NCBI GenBank assembly: GCA_964521025.1 | Contig: CAZFPK010000003.1 | Coordinates: 69,229 to 133,228, forward strand | Source of the DNA: DRTC01 sp964521025 | GTDB taxonomy: Bacteria; Cloacimonadota; Cloacimonadia; Cloacimonadales; TCS61 | DNA: 64,000 bases | Direction of reading: 5' to 3' | Part shown: positions 18,284-24,571 of the stretch, in pieces | Layout: every line of letters begins with the position of its first letter | Numbering within the stretch: position 1 is the first letter of the stretch | Position numbers and translations under genes: made by a program | The notes under the pieces: generated by a model | The model's database searches: none | Seen by the model: only the letters and a program-made list of their open reading frames with translations | What the model was told of the DNA's origin: nothing

Positions 18284-18901
18284 ATGAACCGTAAACCAAA
18301 CAGGAAAAAATATTATAATTATTCAGCAGCAGGATATTATTTCATAACCATTTGCACTAAAGGTCAATTACAGTTCTTTGGCAATATTTCTGATGATAAA
18401 ATGATTTTGAATGAATGTGGAGAAATCGCAGAAAGATGCTGGTTGGAAATTCATGATCATTTTACAGATGTAAAAACAGACGAATTTGTGGTTATGCCCA
18501 ATCATATTCACGGAATTGTGATTATAGTATCAAATCCAGTTCATTCCGGTAAAAATGTTCAATCCGTAGGGAATGTTCAATCCGTTGGAAATGTTCAATC
18601 CGTAGGGAACAGGCATGCCTGTTCCCTACGGATTAAAAATGATCGGATTAAAAATGATCGGATTAAAAATGATTGGATTGAAAAAGAAAACCGACAACAT
18701 CAAAAATTGCCTGTAATCGTTGGTTCGTTCAAATCTGCCGTTACTAAATTGATTCGTCGAAAAATTGATAAAAGTTTTGGGTGGCAGAAATCTTATTATG
18801 ACCACATTATTCGAGACGAATCATCATTAAACAATATTCAGCAATATATCAGGGATAATCCGAAAAATTGGGACACAGATGAGAATAATCTTTTATTTTG
18901 A
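18284..18901 (+). CDS. REP-associated tyrosine transposase (RAYT, Y1_Tnp family)
   Basis: A 205-residue protein of the HUH Y1 transposase family. It has the start YYFITICTKG, the metal-binding MPNHIHGI (about residue 74; HIH is the HUH motif) and the catalytic tyrosine region QKSYYDHIIRDE (about 168-178), followed by IQQYIRDNPKNW. RAYTs cut single-stranded REP hairpins and are thought to spread them. The region between residues about 90 and 130 is expanded by three NVQSVG hexads, a palindrome-encoded GNRHACSLR and three RIKND pentads. The frame remains open, so the protein may still be made. It overlaps a methyltransferase remnant at TGATG (18899-18903). Confidence 0.88.
   Translation: MNRKPNRKKYYNYSAAGYYFITICTKGQLQFFGNISDDKMILNECGEIAERCWLEIHDHFTDVKTDEFVVMPNHIHGIVIIVSNPVHSGKNVQSVGNVQSVGNVQSVGNRHACSLRIKNDRIKNDRIKNDWIEKENRQHQKLPVIVGSFKSAVTKLIRRKIDKSFGWQKSYYDHIIRDESSLNNIQQYIRDNPKNWDTDENNLLF
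18555..18675. repeat. Tandem repeats flanking a palindrome within the RAYT gene
   Basis: Three 18-bp units (18555-18572, 18573-18590, 18591-18608; AATGTTCAATCCGTAGGG type) precede the palindrome, and three 15-bp units (18631-18645, 18646-18660, 18661-18675; GGATTAAAAATGATC type) follow it. Both unit lengths are multiples of three, so the frame is kept. The end units run into the palindrome arms, which suggests expansion by slippage or hairpin-primed repair around it. Confidence 0.8.
18598..18635. repeat. Perfect 38-bp palindrome inside the RAYT gene, copy B
   Basis: The same 28-bp core as copy A (18603-18630) with arms AATCC/GGATT, perfectly self-complementary over 38 bp. It encodes GNRHACSLR in the transposase frame. 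This is the probable REP target sequence of the RAYT located within its own gene. Confidence 0.85.
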
Positions 18902-19002
18902 TGTTGTATAAATTATACAATCTAACTTATGAGGAAGTGAAGATAGTAGGTCCCACCTTCGCTTTAACTAAAAAAGAGTATGAAAAATTCAAGATCGAGT
19001 AA
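18901..19002 (+). pseudogene. Remnant of a second Eco57I-like methyltransferase C-terminus
   Basis: A 33-codon open stretch translating LYKLYNLTYEEVKIVG, then FALTKKEYEKFK, before a TAA. It aligns without gaps to the last 31 residues of the intact methyltransferase (VYKLYELTYEEVKIID, then IALSKQEYEKLKL), with about 60% identical positions. The fragment has no catalytic domain and begins at the RAYT stop codon. It is best read as the 3' end of a related, now lost, methyltransferase gene left beyond the transposase. Confidence 0.75.
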
Positions 19003-19007
19003 ATTAC

Positions 19008-19083
19008 TTTTCATTCTCAACTCGACGCTTCTGTCTTCACTTCGTTTCGCCAAGACAAGTCGCTCTCAAGTCGAGTCTGAAAA
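19008..19083. repeat. 76-bp interspersed element, copy 2
   Basis: The same length and ends (TTTTCA...TGAAAA) as 7650-7725, sharing TCTGTCTTCACTTCGTTTCG and the terminal TCGAGTCTGAAAA. It starts 6 bp after the methyltransferase remnant. The two copies bracket the SatD-to-RAYT block in the same orientation. Confidence 0.7.
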
Positions 19084-19117
19084 TTTTGGAGTGCATCAAC
19101 CGTGTTAATGCAAAAAT

Positions 19118-19147
19118 AAACTTCACAAATCTTTGAGATTTGTTAAG
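19118..19147. repeat. Short palindromic repeat (AAATCT/AGATTT type), copy 2
   Basis: AAACTTcacAAATCT, ttg, AGATTTgtTAAGT. It is related to the repeat at 7575-7607 and again close to a 76-bp element, here downstream of it rather than upstream. Confidence 0.5.
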
Positions 19148-19216
19148 TATTGGATATGAAAAACTTCCGAAGTTTTTTGAAAGATCGGAAGTTTGAGTGT
19201 TGAAGGAGGAAAAAAT

Positions 19217-19666
19217 ATGACAAATATCTATCATATCAAAGTAATTTTAACCGACTTTTCTTTGAAGGTTAGAGGATATCCATATCGAGTGATTGCGATC
19301 GATGGCAGTGACAGTTTGTATAAACTTGCAGAAGCTATAGTGGACTCGTTTGATTTCGATATGGATCATTGTTTTGGATTCTATGACAATTTGAAAGATA
19401 TTTATCGATCATGGGAAGGTTATGAACTTTTTGCTGATACAGGAGATGCGGACAGGTTTCCAGGCGTAAAAGATACAATGGTCGAGGAAGTTTATAAGCA
19501 GATGAAAAAGAAGATGCTTTTCTTTTTTGATTATGGAGATAGCTGGAGATTTATTACTCAATTAATCGATGTTAAGGAATCCAAAAATAATAAAATAAAA
19601 CCGCAAATAATAAAATCCGTTGGAGAATCTCCTGAGCAGTATCCTGAATGGGACGATGATGAATAA
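19217..19666 (+). CDS. Plasmid pRiA4b ORF-3-like family protein
   Basis: A 149-residue cytosolic protein of the pRiA4b ORF-3 family. It starts IYHIKVILTDF, has the conserved KLAEAIVDSFDFDMDHCFGFY (two segments, about 35-55), and a C-terminal FFFDYGDSWRF (about 107-117), the signature F-Y-D-GDxW/xH-like motif. The ATG at 19217 follows AAGGAGG; an in-frame TTG 24 bp upstream lacks a ribosome binding site. Family members occur on plasmids and in accessory regions; function is unknown. It is flanked on both sides by small palindromic repeats, consistent with an accessory setting. Confidence 0.8.
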   Translation: MTNIYHIKVILTDFSLKVRGYPYRVIAIDGSDSLYKLAEAIVDSFDFDMDHCFGFYDNLKDIYRSWEGYELFADTGDADRFPGVKDTMVEEVYKQMKKKMLFFFDYGDSWRFITQLIDVKESKNNKIKPQIIKSVGESPEQYPEWDDDE

Positions 19667-19764
19667 ACAAGATTGATTTGTTTGTGATAGTTTTTCTTTG
19701 CGCTCTTCATGTCTTTGCGGTGAGATTTCTCCCGGTGATTTTCGGTACTCACGGTGGTTAGGTT

Positions 19765-19808
19765 TTTTCATCTTCAACTCGCACTTCGTAGCAAGTCGAG
19801 TCTGAAAA
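19765..19808. repeat. Shortened version of the 76-bp element
   Basis: TTTTCA and TGAAAA ends with CAACTCG...AGTCGAGTC inside, 44 bp in total, apparently missing the central TCTGTCTTCACTTCG part. It lies in the gap between the convergent pRiA4b-like and MBL genes, among degenerate CTTTGCG-type repeats (19690-19860). Confidence 0.55.
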
Positions 19809-19896
19809 GTTTTTCTTTGCGTCCTTCGCGTCTCACCGGTCAATCTTATGTTCGTTTTGCTTGCCGAATCGTAGCGCAGCGAAGTCCGGTTCGCTG

Positions 19897-20715
19897 CTAA
19901 AATTTCACAAACTTCTTCTTCATATCATGGTCAAAAAAGAGAATTCCTTTCCGTTCTTTTAATTCATCTAAAATCTGCATTTTTGTCTTGAAAGTCTGTT
20001 TCCGGCAAATATCGTAAGTCGTACTGATCCCCGGATGGAGATGACTCTCGAAGCAGATAATATCTCCGGCATAATAAGCGAGTTGTCCTTCGCTTTCGAT
20101 CCTGACAATTTGCGAACCTTCCGAATGTCCTCCGACAAGTCCCAATTTTATTTCCTGAAATAATTCATAATCGCCGTCGATGGTTTGGAATTTCCCGGAT
20201 TCTTCCAAAAGGCGAAGATCATCCTTGAAATTGTATCCGGGCTTATTCAATTCATCGGGATTTTTTGCCATTTCCCATTCTTTTTCTTGAAAGATATGAA
20301 CTGCATTCGGGAAAGTCAGTTCTTTTTTTTCATTAAAAATAGAGACAATTCCACCGGCATGATCGAAATGCAGATGAGTCAATATAACAAAATTGATATC
20401 GAATCTGCTTACTTCGATTTGTTCCAAATTATCCAGCAAAACAAATTCGGAAGGATTGTAGATTTTCCGATTCTTATCAGTTATTTTATTGCCGATTCCA
20501 GTATCGACCAGAATATTCTTCTCATTTACTTGGATGAGCAGCAGGTTGAGAGCGAATTGGATGCGGTTTTTTTCGTCGGTTTCCAGGAATTTCTGCCAGA
20601 GAGATTTCGGTAAAACTCCCATCGCGGCTCCGCCGTCTCCCCACCAAAATCCGGCAGAAACCGGAATACATCTAACTTTTCCGACTTTTATATCTTGGCT
20701 TTCTTCGTTGTGCAT
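19897..20715 (-). CDS. MBL-fold metallo-hydrolase
   Basis: A 272-residue cytosolic metallo-beta-lactamase-fold hydrolase. Zinc ligands are visible in THLHFDHAG (residues 113-121), GGHSEGSQ (about 195), AGDIICFESH (about 217) and FFDHDM near the C-terminus. Substrate cannot be told from sequence. Relatives include lactonases and uncharacterised hydrolases. It follows jag with a 44-bp overlap, so it is translated from the end of the yidD-yidC-jag transcript or its own internal start. The ATG at 20715 has only a weak upstream purine stretch; no better start precedes the conserved GKVRCIPVSAGFWWGDGG. Confidence 0.85.
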   Translation of the reverse strand: MHNEESQDIKVGKVRCIPVSAGFWWGDGGAAMGVLPKSLWQKFLETDEKNRIQFALNLLLIQVNEKNILVDTGIGNKITDKNRKIYNPSEFVLLDNLEQIEVSRFDINFVILTHLHFDHAGGIVSIFNEKKELTFPNAVHIFQEKEWEMAKNPDELNKPGYNFKDDLRLLEESGKFQTIDGDYELFQEIKLGLVGGHSEGSQIVRIESEGQLAYYAGDIICFESHLHPGISTTYDICRKQTFKTKMQILDELKERKGILFFDHDMKKKFVKF

Positions 20716-21364
20716 TGTTTCTCTTTTTTTCCTTAATTTCAGTGTTTGGAGGTAAGATCACAACTCTTTTAAATTCTCCATCTCCGATCGTCATTGTCTT
20801 CAGGTCTTTATCTTTTTCGATAATTTTATGCACGATTTTCCGGTTGGCAGCATTCAACGGTTCGAGTGTTATGCTTTTTCCTCTTTTTTTAACCTTATCT
20901 TTCAGGGAGTTCACTTTCTCGATCAGTGTATTATTTCTTCGCTTGCGATAATCGTTCACATCGACCTGGATGCGGAGTTGTTTTTTTTCTTTTTTGTTGA
21001 TCATCTGGTTGATGATATGCTGAATGCTGTCGAGTAATTTTGCTTCTTTGCCGATGAGAAAACCCGGATTTTTGGAACTGCTGATCTTGATAAAATAAGT
21101 ATTATCCTTGAAATTTACTTCGAGATTTTCATAATCTGCCGTGAGATGTTCGAGCAGTTGTTTCGTATAATTCCTGATATCATCTGCTATATCCGGGAGA
21201 ATGAATTTGATCTTCGTCGGTTTGGAACCGAAAAGATTTAAAAATCCGGAAGAACCTTTCTCGATCACCTCAAACTTAAAATCTTCCAATTTAAGTTTAT
21301 GTTCTTCCATAAATTCCGCGATGATTTTGGAAGTTGATTTTCCTTCTTTTTCAATAATTTTCAT
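20672..21364 (-). CDS. jag: Jag/KhpB RNA-binding protein (Jag-N, KH, R3H)
   Basis: A 230-residue protein with an N-terminal Jag-N domain (IIEKEGKSTSKIIAEFMEEH; GSSGFLNLFGSKP near 40-50), a KH domain with GFLIGKEAKLLDSIQ (about 107-121), and an R3H region (NAANRKIVHKII near 180, then a basic tail). KhpB binds many transcripts with KhpA and influences cell division and envelope functions. It overlaps the end of yidC by 14 bp and is in the conserved rpmH-rnpA-yidD-yidC-jag order, so the call is firm. The lysine/arginine tail may add non-specific RNA binding. Confidence 0.93.
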   Translation of the reverse strand: MKIIEKEGKSTSKIIAEFMEEHKLKLEDFKFEVIEKGSSGFLNLFGSKPTKIKFILPDIADDIRNYTKQLLEHLTADYENLEVNFKDNTYFIKISSSKNPGFLIGKEAKLLDSIQHIINQMINKKEKKQLRIQVDVNDYRKRRNNTLIEKVNSLKDKVKKRGKSITLEPLNAANRKIVHKIIEKDKDLKTMTIGDGEFKRVVILPPNTEIKEKKRNNAQRRKPRYKSRKS

Positions 21365-23015
21365 TTTTTTCCTGTTTAAATTTCTTTTTGATGATCATCT
21401 GCTGAACCGATGACAGGATCGAAAAAACCGTCCAGTATAGAACCAGTCCCGACGAAAGACCGCTGAAAATGAAAAGCATCATCACAGGCATCAGGTACAT
21501 CATCATCTTCTGACTTTGCATTTGTGCTTTCTGCTTTTCATCCATATTTTCGAGAGACTGCCTGGAAGGAGTCATTAATTTCTGCTGTACGAACATAAAA
21601 ACCGCCATCAAGATCGGAAGAATGTAATACGGATCAGGTTCGGATAGATCGTAAAGCCACAAAAAACTGGTTTGGCGCAGATCGATCGAATATCTAATAA
21701 GCGGATAAATTGCGAAAAAAATCGGCATCTGCAATAACATCGGCAGACATCCGCCAAGCGGACTGACTCCGTGTTCTTTATAAAGTTTTTTCAATTCAAG
21801 CTGCATCTGTTTCGGGTCTTTTTTGTATTTGGTTTGAATTTCCTTCATTAACGGCTGCACTTTCTGCATTTTCGTCGAGGACTCAAAACTTTTATGAGTT
21901 AATGGATAAAGAACGATTTTCAGAAGCAAAGCAAAGATCAGGATGATGATGCCGTAATTAGGAATTCCTTTATGAAGCGTTCTGAAAACCAGGTTGAAAA
22001 GATTGCTCAAGGGACGCAGTGTTTCTCCAAAAAGGAACGGACTTTCCTGGATCTTTTCAAATCCGGGACTAAATGCTTTCAGGTTTTGACCGATGATCGG
22101 TCCTAAATAAAGACGGTAGGAATTTGTGAATTCCGCTCGATTGATCCTGGTTCTGATTTTCATTGCCGGAGTGATCTTATTCTCTCCATTTTCCAGATAA
22201 TTATTCCTGGAAGCAGTTAATTTATCCGAAAAAACAAGATCGTCAGGGGAAATCCCGAGCACAAAATATTTGGAACGAACAGCAGCCCAATCGACCTTAC
22301 CGGGAAGAATTACCTGTTCTTTCAGTTTTCGGAGAGCATACTTCCCTTTTTTGGTAACTACATTATCGATTTGCGCCAGAATTTTGAAGTCCATCGGTTT
22401 GGATTTTTTTGCACCTTTGGAATCTTCCGTTTCCGCGATCCCGCTTTCCATCGAGACAAAATAATCCGAAATTTCTTCAGTTCCGTCGATATTCAGGTTG
22501 AATTCCAGTTCATAGCCCTTTCCGAGAATGAAGGTTTTTTCGATTTTCCTGTTCTCGGTTTGAAAAGTAAAACGCAGCCTGTTTCCATCGAGGAAATACT
22601 GAAATCCTTTGGTTGCCAGGTTGGAAATATTTCCCTTCCTGTCTGCAAGTTCGATATTCAACATTTCCAGTCCGTTCGGAATGAGATCGACAGGAGTGAT
22701 CTTATCGTTTAAAAAATAGTCTTTTAATTGGACGGATTTGATGATACCGCCTTTATTGCTGAAAACGATTTTCATGAGATCATTTTCAAGTATTAGATCG
22801 TTCCTGATCTCGGTATCGGAAATTGTTTCCTCAAATTCGATTTTTGTTTCTTCGGGAAGAATAGTCTGAGTCGGGATCGAATCTTGGATCGTAACCGCAG
22901 GCTGTACATTTTTTTCTTGCTGCACAGGCTGAGACTGGCTTTTCCAGATAAATTTGTTAAAAGCCCAGAACACTAAAATGATCAAGAGCAGGGCTAACAT
23001 TGTTCTTTTTTCCAT
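21351..23015 (-). CDS. yidC: Membrane protein insertase YidC
   Basis: A 554-residue inner-membrane protein of the long Gram-negative type: N-terminal membrane anchor (MLALLLIILVFWAFNKFIW, about 5-23), a low-complexity linker with PVQQEKNVQP, a large periplasmic beta domain (to about 340), and the conserved C-terminal insertase core (KGIPNYGIIILIFALLLKI; SPLGGCLPMLLQMPIFFAIY; VLYWTVFSILSSVQQMII). YidC inserts membrane proteins alone or with SecYEG. The charged tail KKKFKQEKNENY may contact ribosomes. The start ATG follows AAGGAG. A DUF2442/DUF4160 pair separates it from yidD, which is usually adjacent. Confidence 0.96.
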   Translation of the reverse strand: MEKRTMLALLLIILVFWAFNKFIWKSQSQPVQQEKNVQPAVTIQDSIPTQTILPEETKIEFEETISDTEIRNDLILENDLMKIVFSNKGGIIKSVQLKDYFLNDKITPVDLIPNGLEMLNIELADRKGNISNLATKGFQYFLDGNRLRFTFQTENRKIEKTFILGKGYELEFNLNIDGTEEISDYFVSMESGIAETEDSKGAKKSKPMDFKILAQIDNVVTKKGKYALRKLKEQVILPGKVDWAAVRSKYFVLGISPDDLVFSDKLTASRNNYLENGENKITPAMKIRTRINRAEFTNSYRLYLGPIIGQNLKAFSPGFEKIQESPFLFGETLRPLSNLFNLVFRTLHKGIPNYGIIILIFALLLKIVLYPLTHKSFESSTKMQKVQPLMKEIQTKYKKDPKQMQLELKKLYKEHGVSPLGGCLPMLLQMPIFFAIYPLIRYSIDLRQTSFLWLYDLSEPDPYYILPILMAVFMFVQQKLMTPSRQSLENMDEKQKAQMQSQKMMMYLMPVMMLFIFSGLSSGLVLYWTVFSILSSVQQMIIKKKFKQEKNENY

Positions 23016-23095
23016 TAAATAAAGCTCCTTGAAGATAAAACTTGAGTTAAGTTTGCTTTAACGGGCTTGGCTTACGTTTTCAAGTGTTTGGTTTT

Positions 23096-23323
23096 TCAAA
23101 ATAATTCTAAAGCAATTGTATCAGCACTTAAATCTTGTTCATGAGGCCAGGCTATTCCACAGAGGAATGGTTTCACCTGCTTAAAATAATTCTTATTTTT
23201 CAATTCTATAAAAACACCTTTATCAAGATAAGGTTTTACATCAAAATGACCGGTTCTTCCATCCGATAACTCGACAAATAAACAGTAATTATCCTCAGCT
23301 TTAACCTTTACAACTTTTAACAT
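23096..23323 (-). CDS. DUF2442 family protein
   Basis: A 75-residue protein with the DUF2442 pattern: VKAEDNYCLFVELSDGRTG, a DVKPYL segment and the terminal IAWPHEQDLSADTIALE. DUF2442 proteins commonly follow DUF4160 proteins in small two-gene modules suspected of being toxin-antitoxin-like; none of this is proven here. The start is four bases after the stop of the broken DUF4160 gene. The pair interrupts the otherwise conserved yidD-yidC spacing, suggesting insertion. Confidence 0.8.
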   Translation of the reverse strand: MLKVVKVKAEDNYCLFVELSDGRTGHFDVKPYLDKGVFIELKNKNYFKQVKPFLCGIAWPHEQDLSADTIALELF

Positions 23324-23327
23324 GTTT

Positions 23328-23596
23328 TTACCTTAATGGTTCGATTTTATGCGGTTGATGACCTTCCACAGCAAGTTTCCAATCAGCCATTAAATCTTCT
23401 TCATGAATTTCTATCCAAGCTTGGATTAATTTCAGTTTTTTGGATGACATATCTCCTTTCAAGATATTACCTTCCGGTAGGGAAATAACGGCATCATATT
23501 CGCCATAATTCGCATGGATATGAGGTGTTCTGTGTTCTTTATTTTCAAAAAATATAGATAAATTATAATTCCATAAAACATTGAAATTGTAGGCAT
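23328..23596 (-). pseudogene. DUF4160 family gene with a frameshift
   Basis: Reading from the ATG at 23596 gives MPTISMFYGIIIYLYF. After a run of six T (plus-strand A run 23547-23552) the homologous frame resumes as ENKEHRTPHIHANYGEYDAV, then KLKLIQAWIEIHEEDLMADW and HKIEPLR before TAA. The total is 269 bp, one short of a multiple of three, so a single base is missing in the homopolymer. The HIH and IQAWIEIH motifs identify DUF4160. It could be real decay or an assembly error in the T-run; restoring one T gives an intact 89-residue protein. GGAGGTATT precedes the start. Confidence 0.8.
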
Positions 23597-23622
23597 AATA
23601 CCTCCATTTGTCTTATCTAAAT

Positions 23623-23841
23623 TCATGGCAGCGGATCATATCCACCTCGATGAAAAGGATGGCATTTCAAAATCCTGAAAATAGATAATTTCGTTGCTCT
23701 AAAAAAATTGTACCTGGAAAACGCCTGGTAGGTATAATGGCTGCAAGATGGAATGAACCTGCAGGTTGGAGGTAAAACCGGAGATATAATTTTCCTGTAT
23801 ATTCCAATTATAAATAAAATCAGATTATTAAAAATTTTCAT
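23623..23841 (-). CDS. yidD: Membrane protein insertion efficiency factor YidD
   Basis: A 72-residue protein with the YidD signature YRKIISPVLPPTCRFIPSCS, then YTYQAFSRY and the C-terminal CHPFHRGGYDPLP. The N-terminal IFNNLILFIIGIY is an amphipathic membrane-associated helix. YidD aids insertion of proteins through YidC. It begins 3 bp after rnpA, so translation is coupled. Family and order are conserved, so this is secure. Confidence 0.96.
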   Translation of the reverse strand: MKIFNNLILFIIGIYRKIISPVLPPTCRFIPSCSHYTYQAFSRYNFFRATKLSIFRILKCHPFHRGGYDPLP

Positions 23842-23844
23842 TAA

Positions 23845-24174
23845 TTATATTTTATTGAGCAAATCAGTTAAATGCTGCGTTATTACCGACCACTCGGCAG
23901 TTCCGGCTTTTGCTTTAGCGATGATCACGATTTTTGTCTTAACCGGAAAGTTTTTTTTTCCCCGGAGAAAAGCCTTGATCCTCCTCTTGACCTTATTCCG
24001 GATAACAGATTTTCCTACTTTTTTGCTTACTACAATTCCAACAGCAAACTTGTCTTCAAGTATTTCCTGTTCAGGTTTTTCCTTTTGTATAAGGAAAATG
24101 AAATGATCATTTTCAAGTTTCGTGTTCTTTTGATAAACACTTTGATATTCTCGATTGGAGATTATGAATCTCAT
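23845..24174 (-). CDS. rnpA: Ribonuclease P protein component
   Basis: A 109-residue basic protein with a central RNR-like motif, VVSKKVGKSVIRNKVKRRIKA (about 66-86), which contacts the P RNA and pre-tRNA leader. The start is the ATG at 24174, which overlaps the rpmH stop as ATGA. With the catalytic RNA, not in this window, it matures tRNA 5' ends. The rpmH-rnpA-yidD order is typical. Confidence 0.95.
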   Translation of the reverse strand: MRFIISNREYQSVYQKNTKLENDHFIFLIQKEKPEQEILEDKFAVGIVVSKKVGKSVIRNKVKRRIKAFLRGKKNFPVKTKIVIIAKAKAGTAEWSVITQHLTDLLNKI

Positions 24175-24314
24175 TCATCACTGACTGTCAGGCGAGTTCT
24201 TCCTTTTAGTCTTCGTCTTGCCAGGATCTTTCTTCCGGCTTTTGTTTCCATTCTCGACCGGAATCCGTGTTTGTTTTTTCTTTTCCGGTTATGAGGTTGA
24301 TAAGTCCTCTTCAT
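24171..24314 (-). CDS. rpmH: 50S ribosomal protein L34
   Basis: A 47-residue protein, MKRTYQPHNRKRKNKHGFRS, then RMETKAGRKILARRRLKGR, the near-invariant L34 sequence with a slightly longer tail (TRLTVSDE). It is preceded by GGAGA and overlaps rnpA by four bases (ATGA). It is the first gene of the rpmH-rnpA-yidD-yidC-jag cluster. dnaA, which often lies upstream, is absent here; the neighbouring gene is an unrelated plus-strand membrane protein. Confidence 0.97.
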   Translation of the reverse strand: MKRTYQPHNRKRKNKHGFRSRMETKAGRKILARRRLKGRTRLTVSDE

Positions 24315-24493
24315 TCTCCGTCTCCTGCTTCGAGTTCATTTATTTTATAAAACCTAACTCTTTATTTTTCGCCTTCTTAGTGAAAGGCTGTGGTAAACTG
24401 AAATCGGTTGTTTTGCTGTCAAGACTTATTTCCATGGTTCGGACTGAAAATCCGCTCTTTAGAGAATAGACAAAACGGCTACCGAGAAAATAA

Positions 24494-24522
24494 ATTCTTC
24501 GTGCGTAAAGAAAACTTGTCAA
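24494..24522 (-). promoter_or_regulatory. Candidate promoter of the rpmH-yidC cluster
   Basis: On the minus strand a consensus TTGACA (24522-24517) is followed after 17 bp by AAGAAT (24499-24494), a weak -10, about 180 bp upstream of rpmH. The predicted leader is AT-rich without an obvious terminator. Position and -35 are good; the -10 is not. Confidence 0.35.
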
Positions 24523-24571
24523 AATTCTTTCTTAAAATATTCGGGAGCAAGTTTTATTAATGGAGAGATAG

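Noticed and set aside
17928..18287. Open frames across the gap between the methyltransferase and the RAYT
   Set aside because: They translate the 44-bp palindrome and the 47-bp tandem repeats, giving repeated low-complexity peptides with no homology and no ribosome binding site.
18027..18675. Possible CRISPR array from repeated units
   Set aside because: Units are directly abutting 47-, 18- and 15-bp tandem repeats without unique spacers, and no cas genes are present.
24315..24571. Replication origin next to rpmH-rnpA
   Set aside because: No DnaA-box-like TTATCCACA cluster was found, and dnaA is not adjacent.
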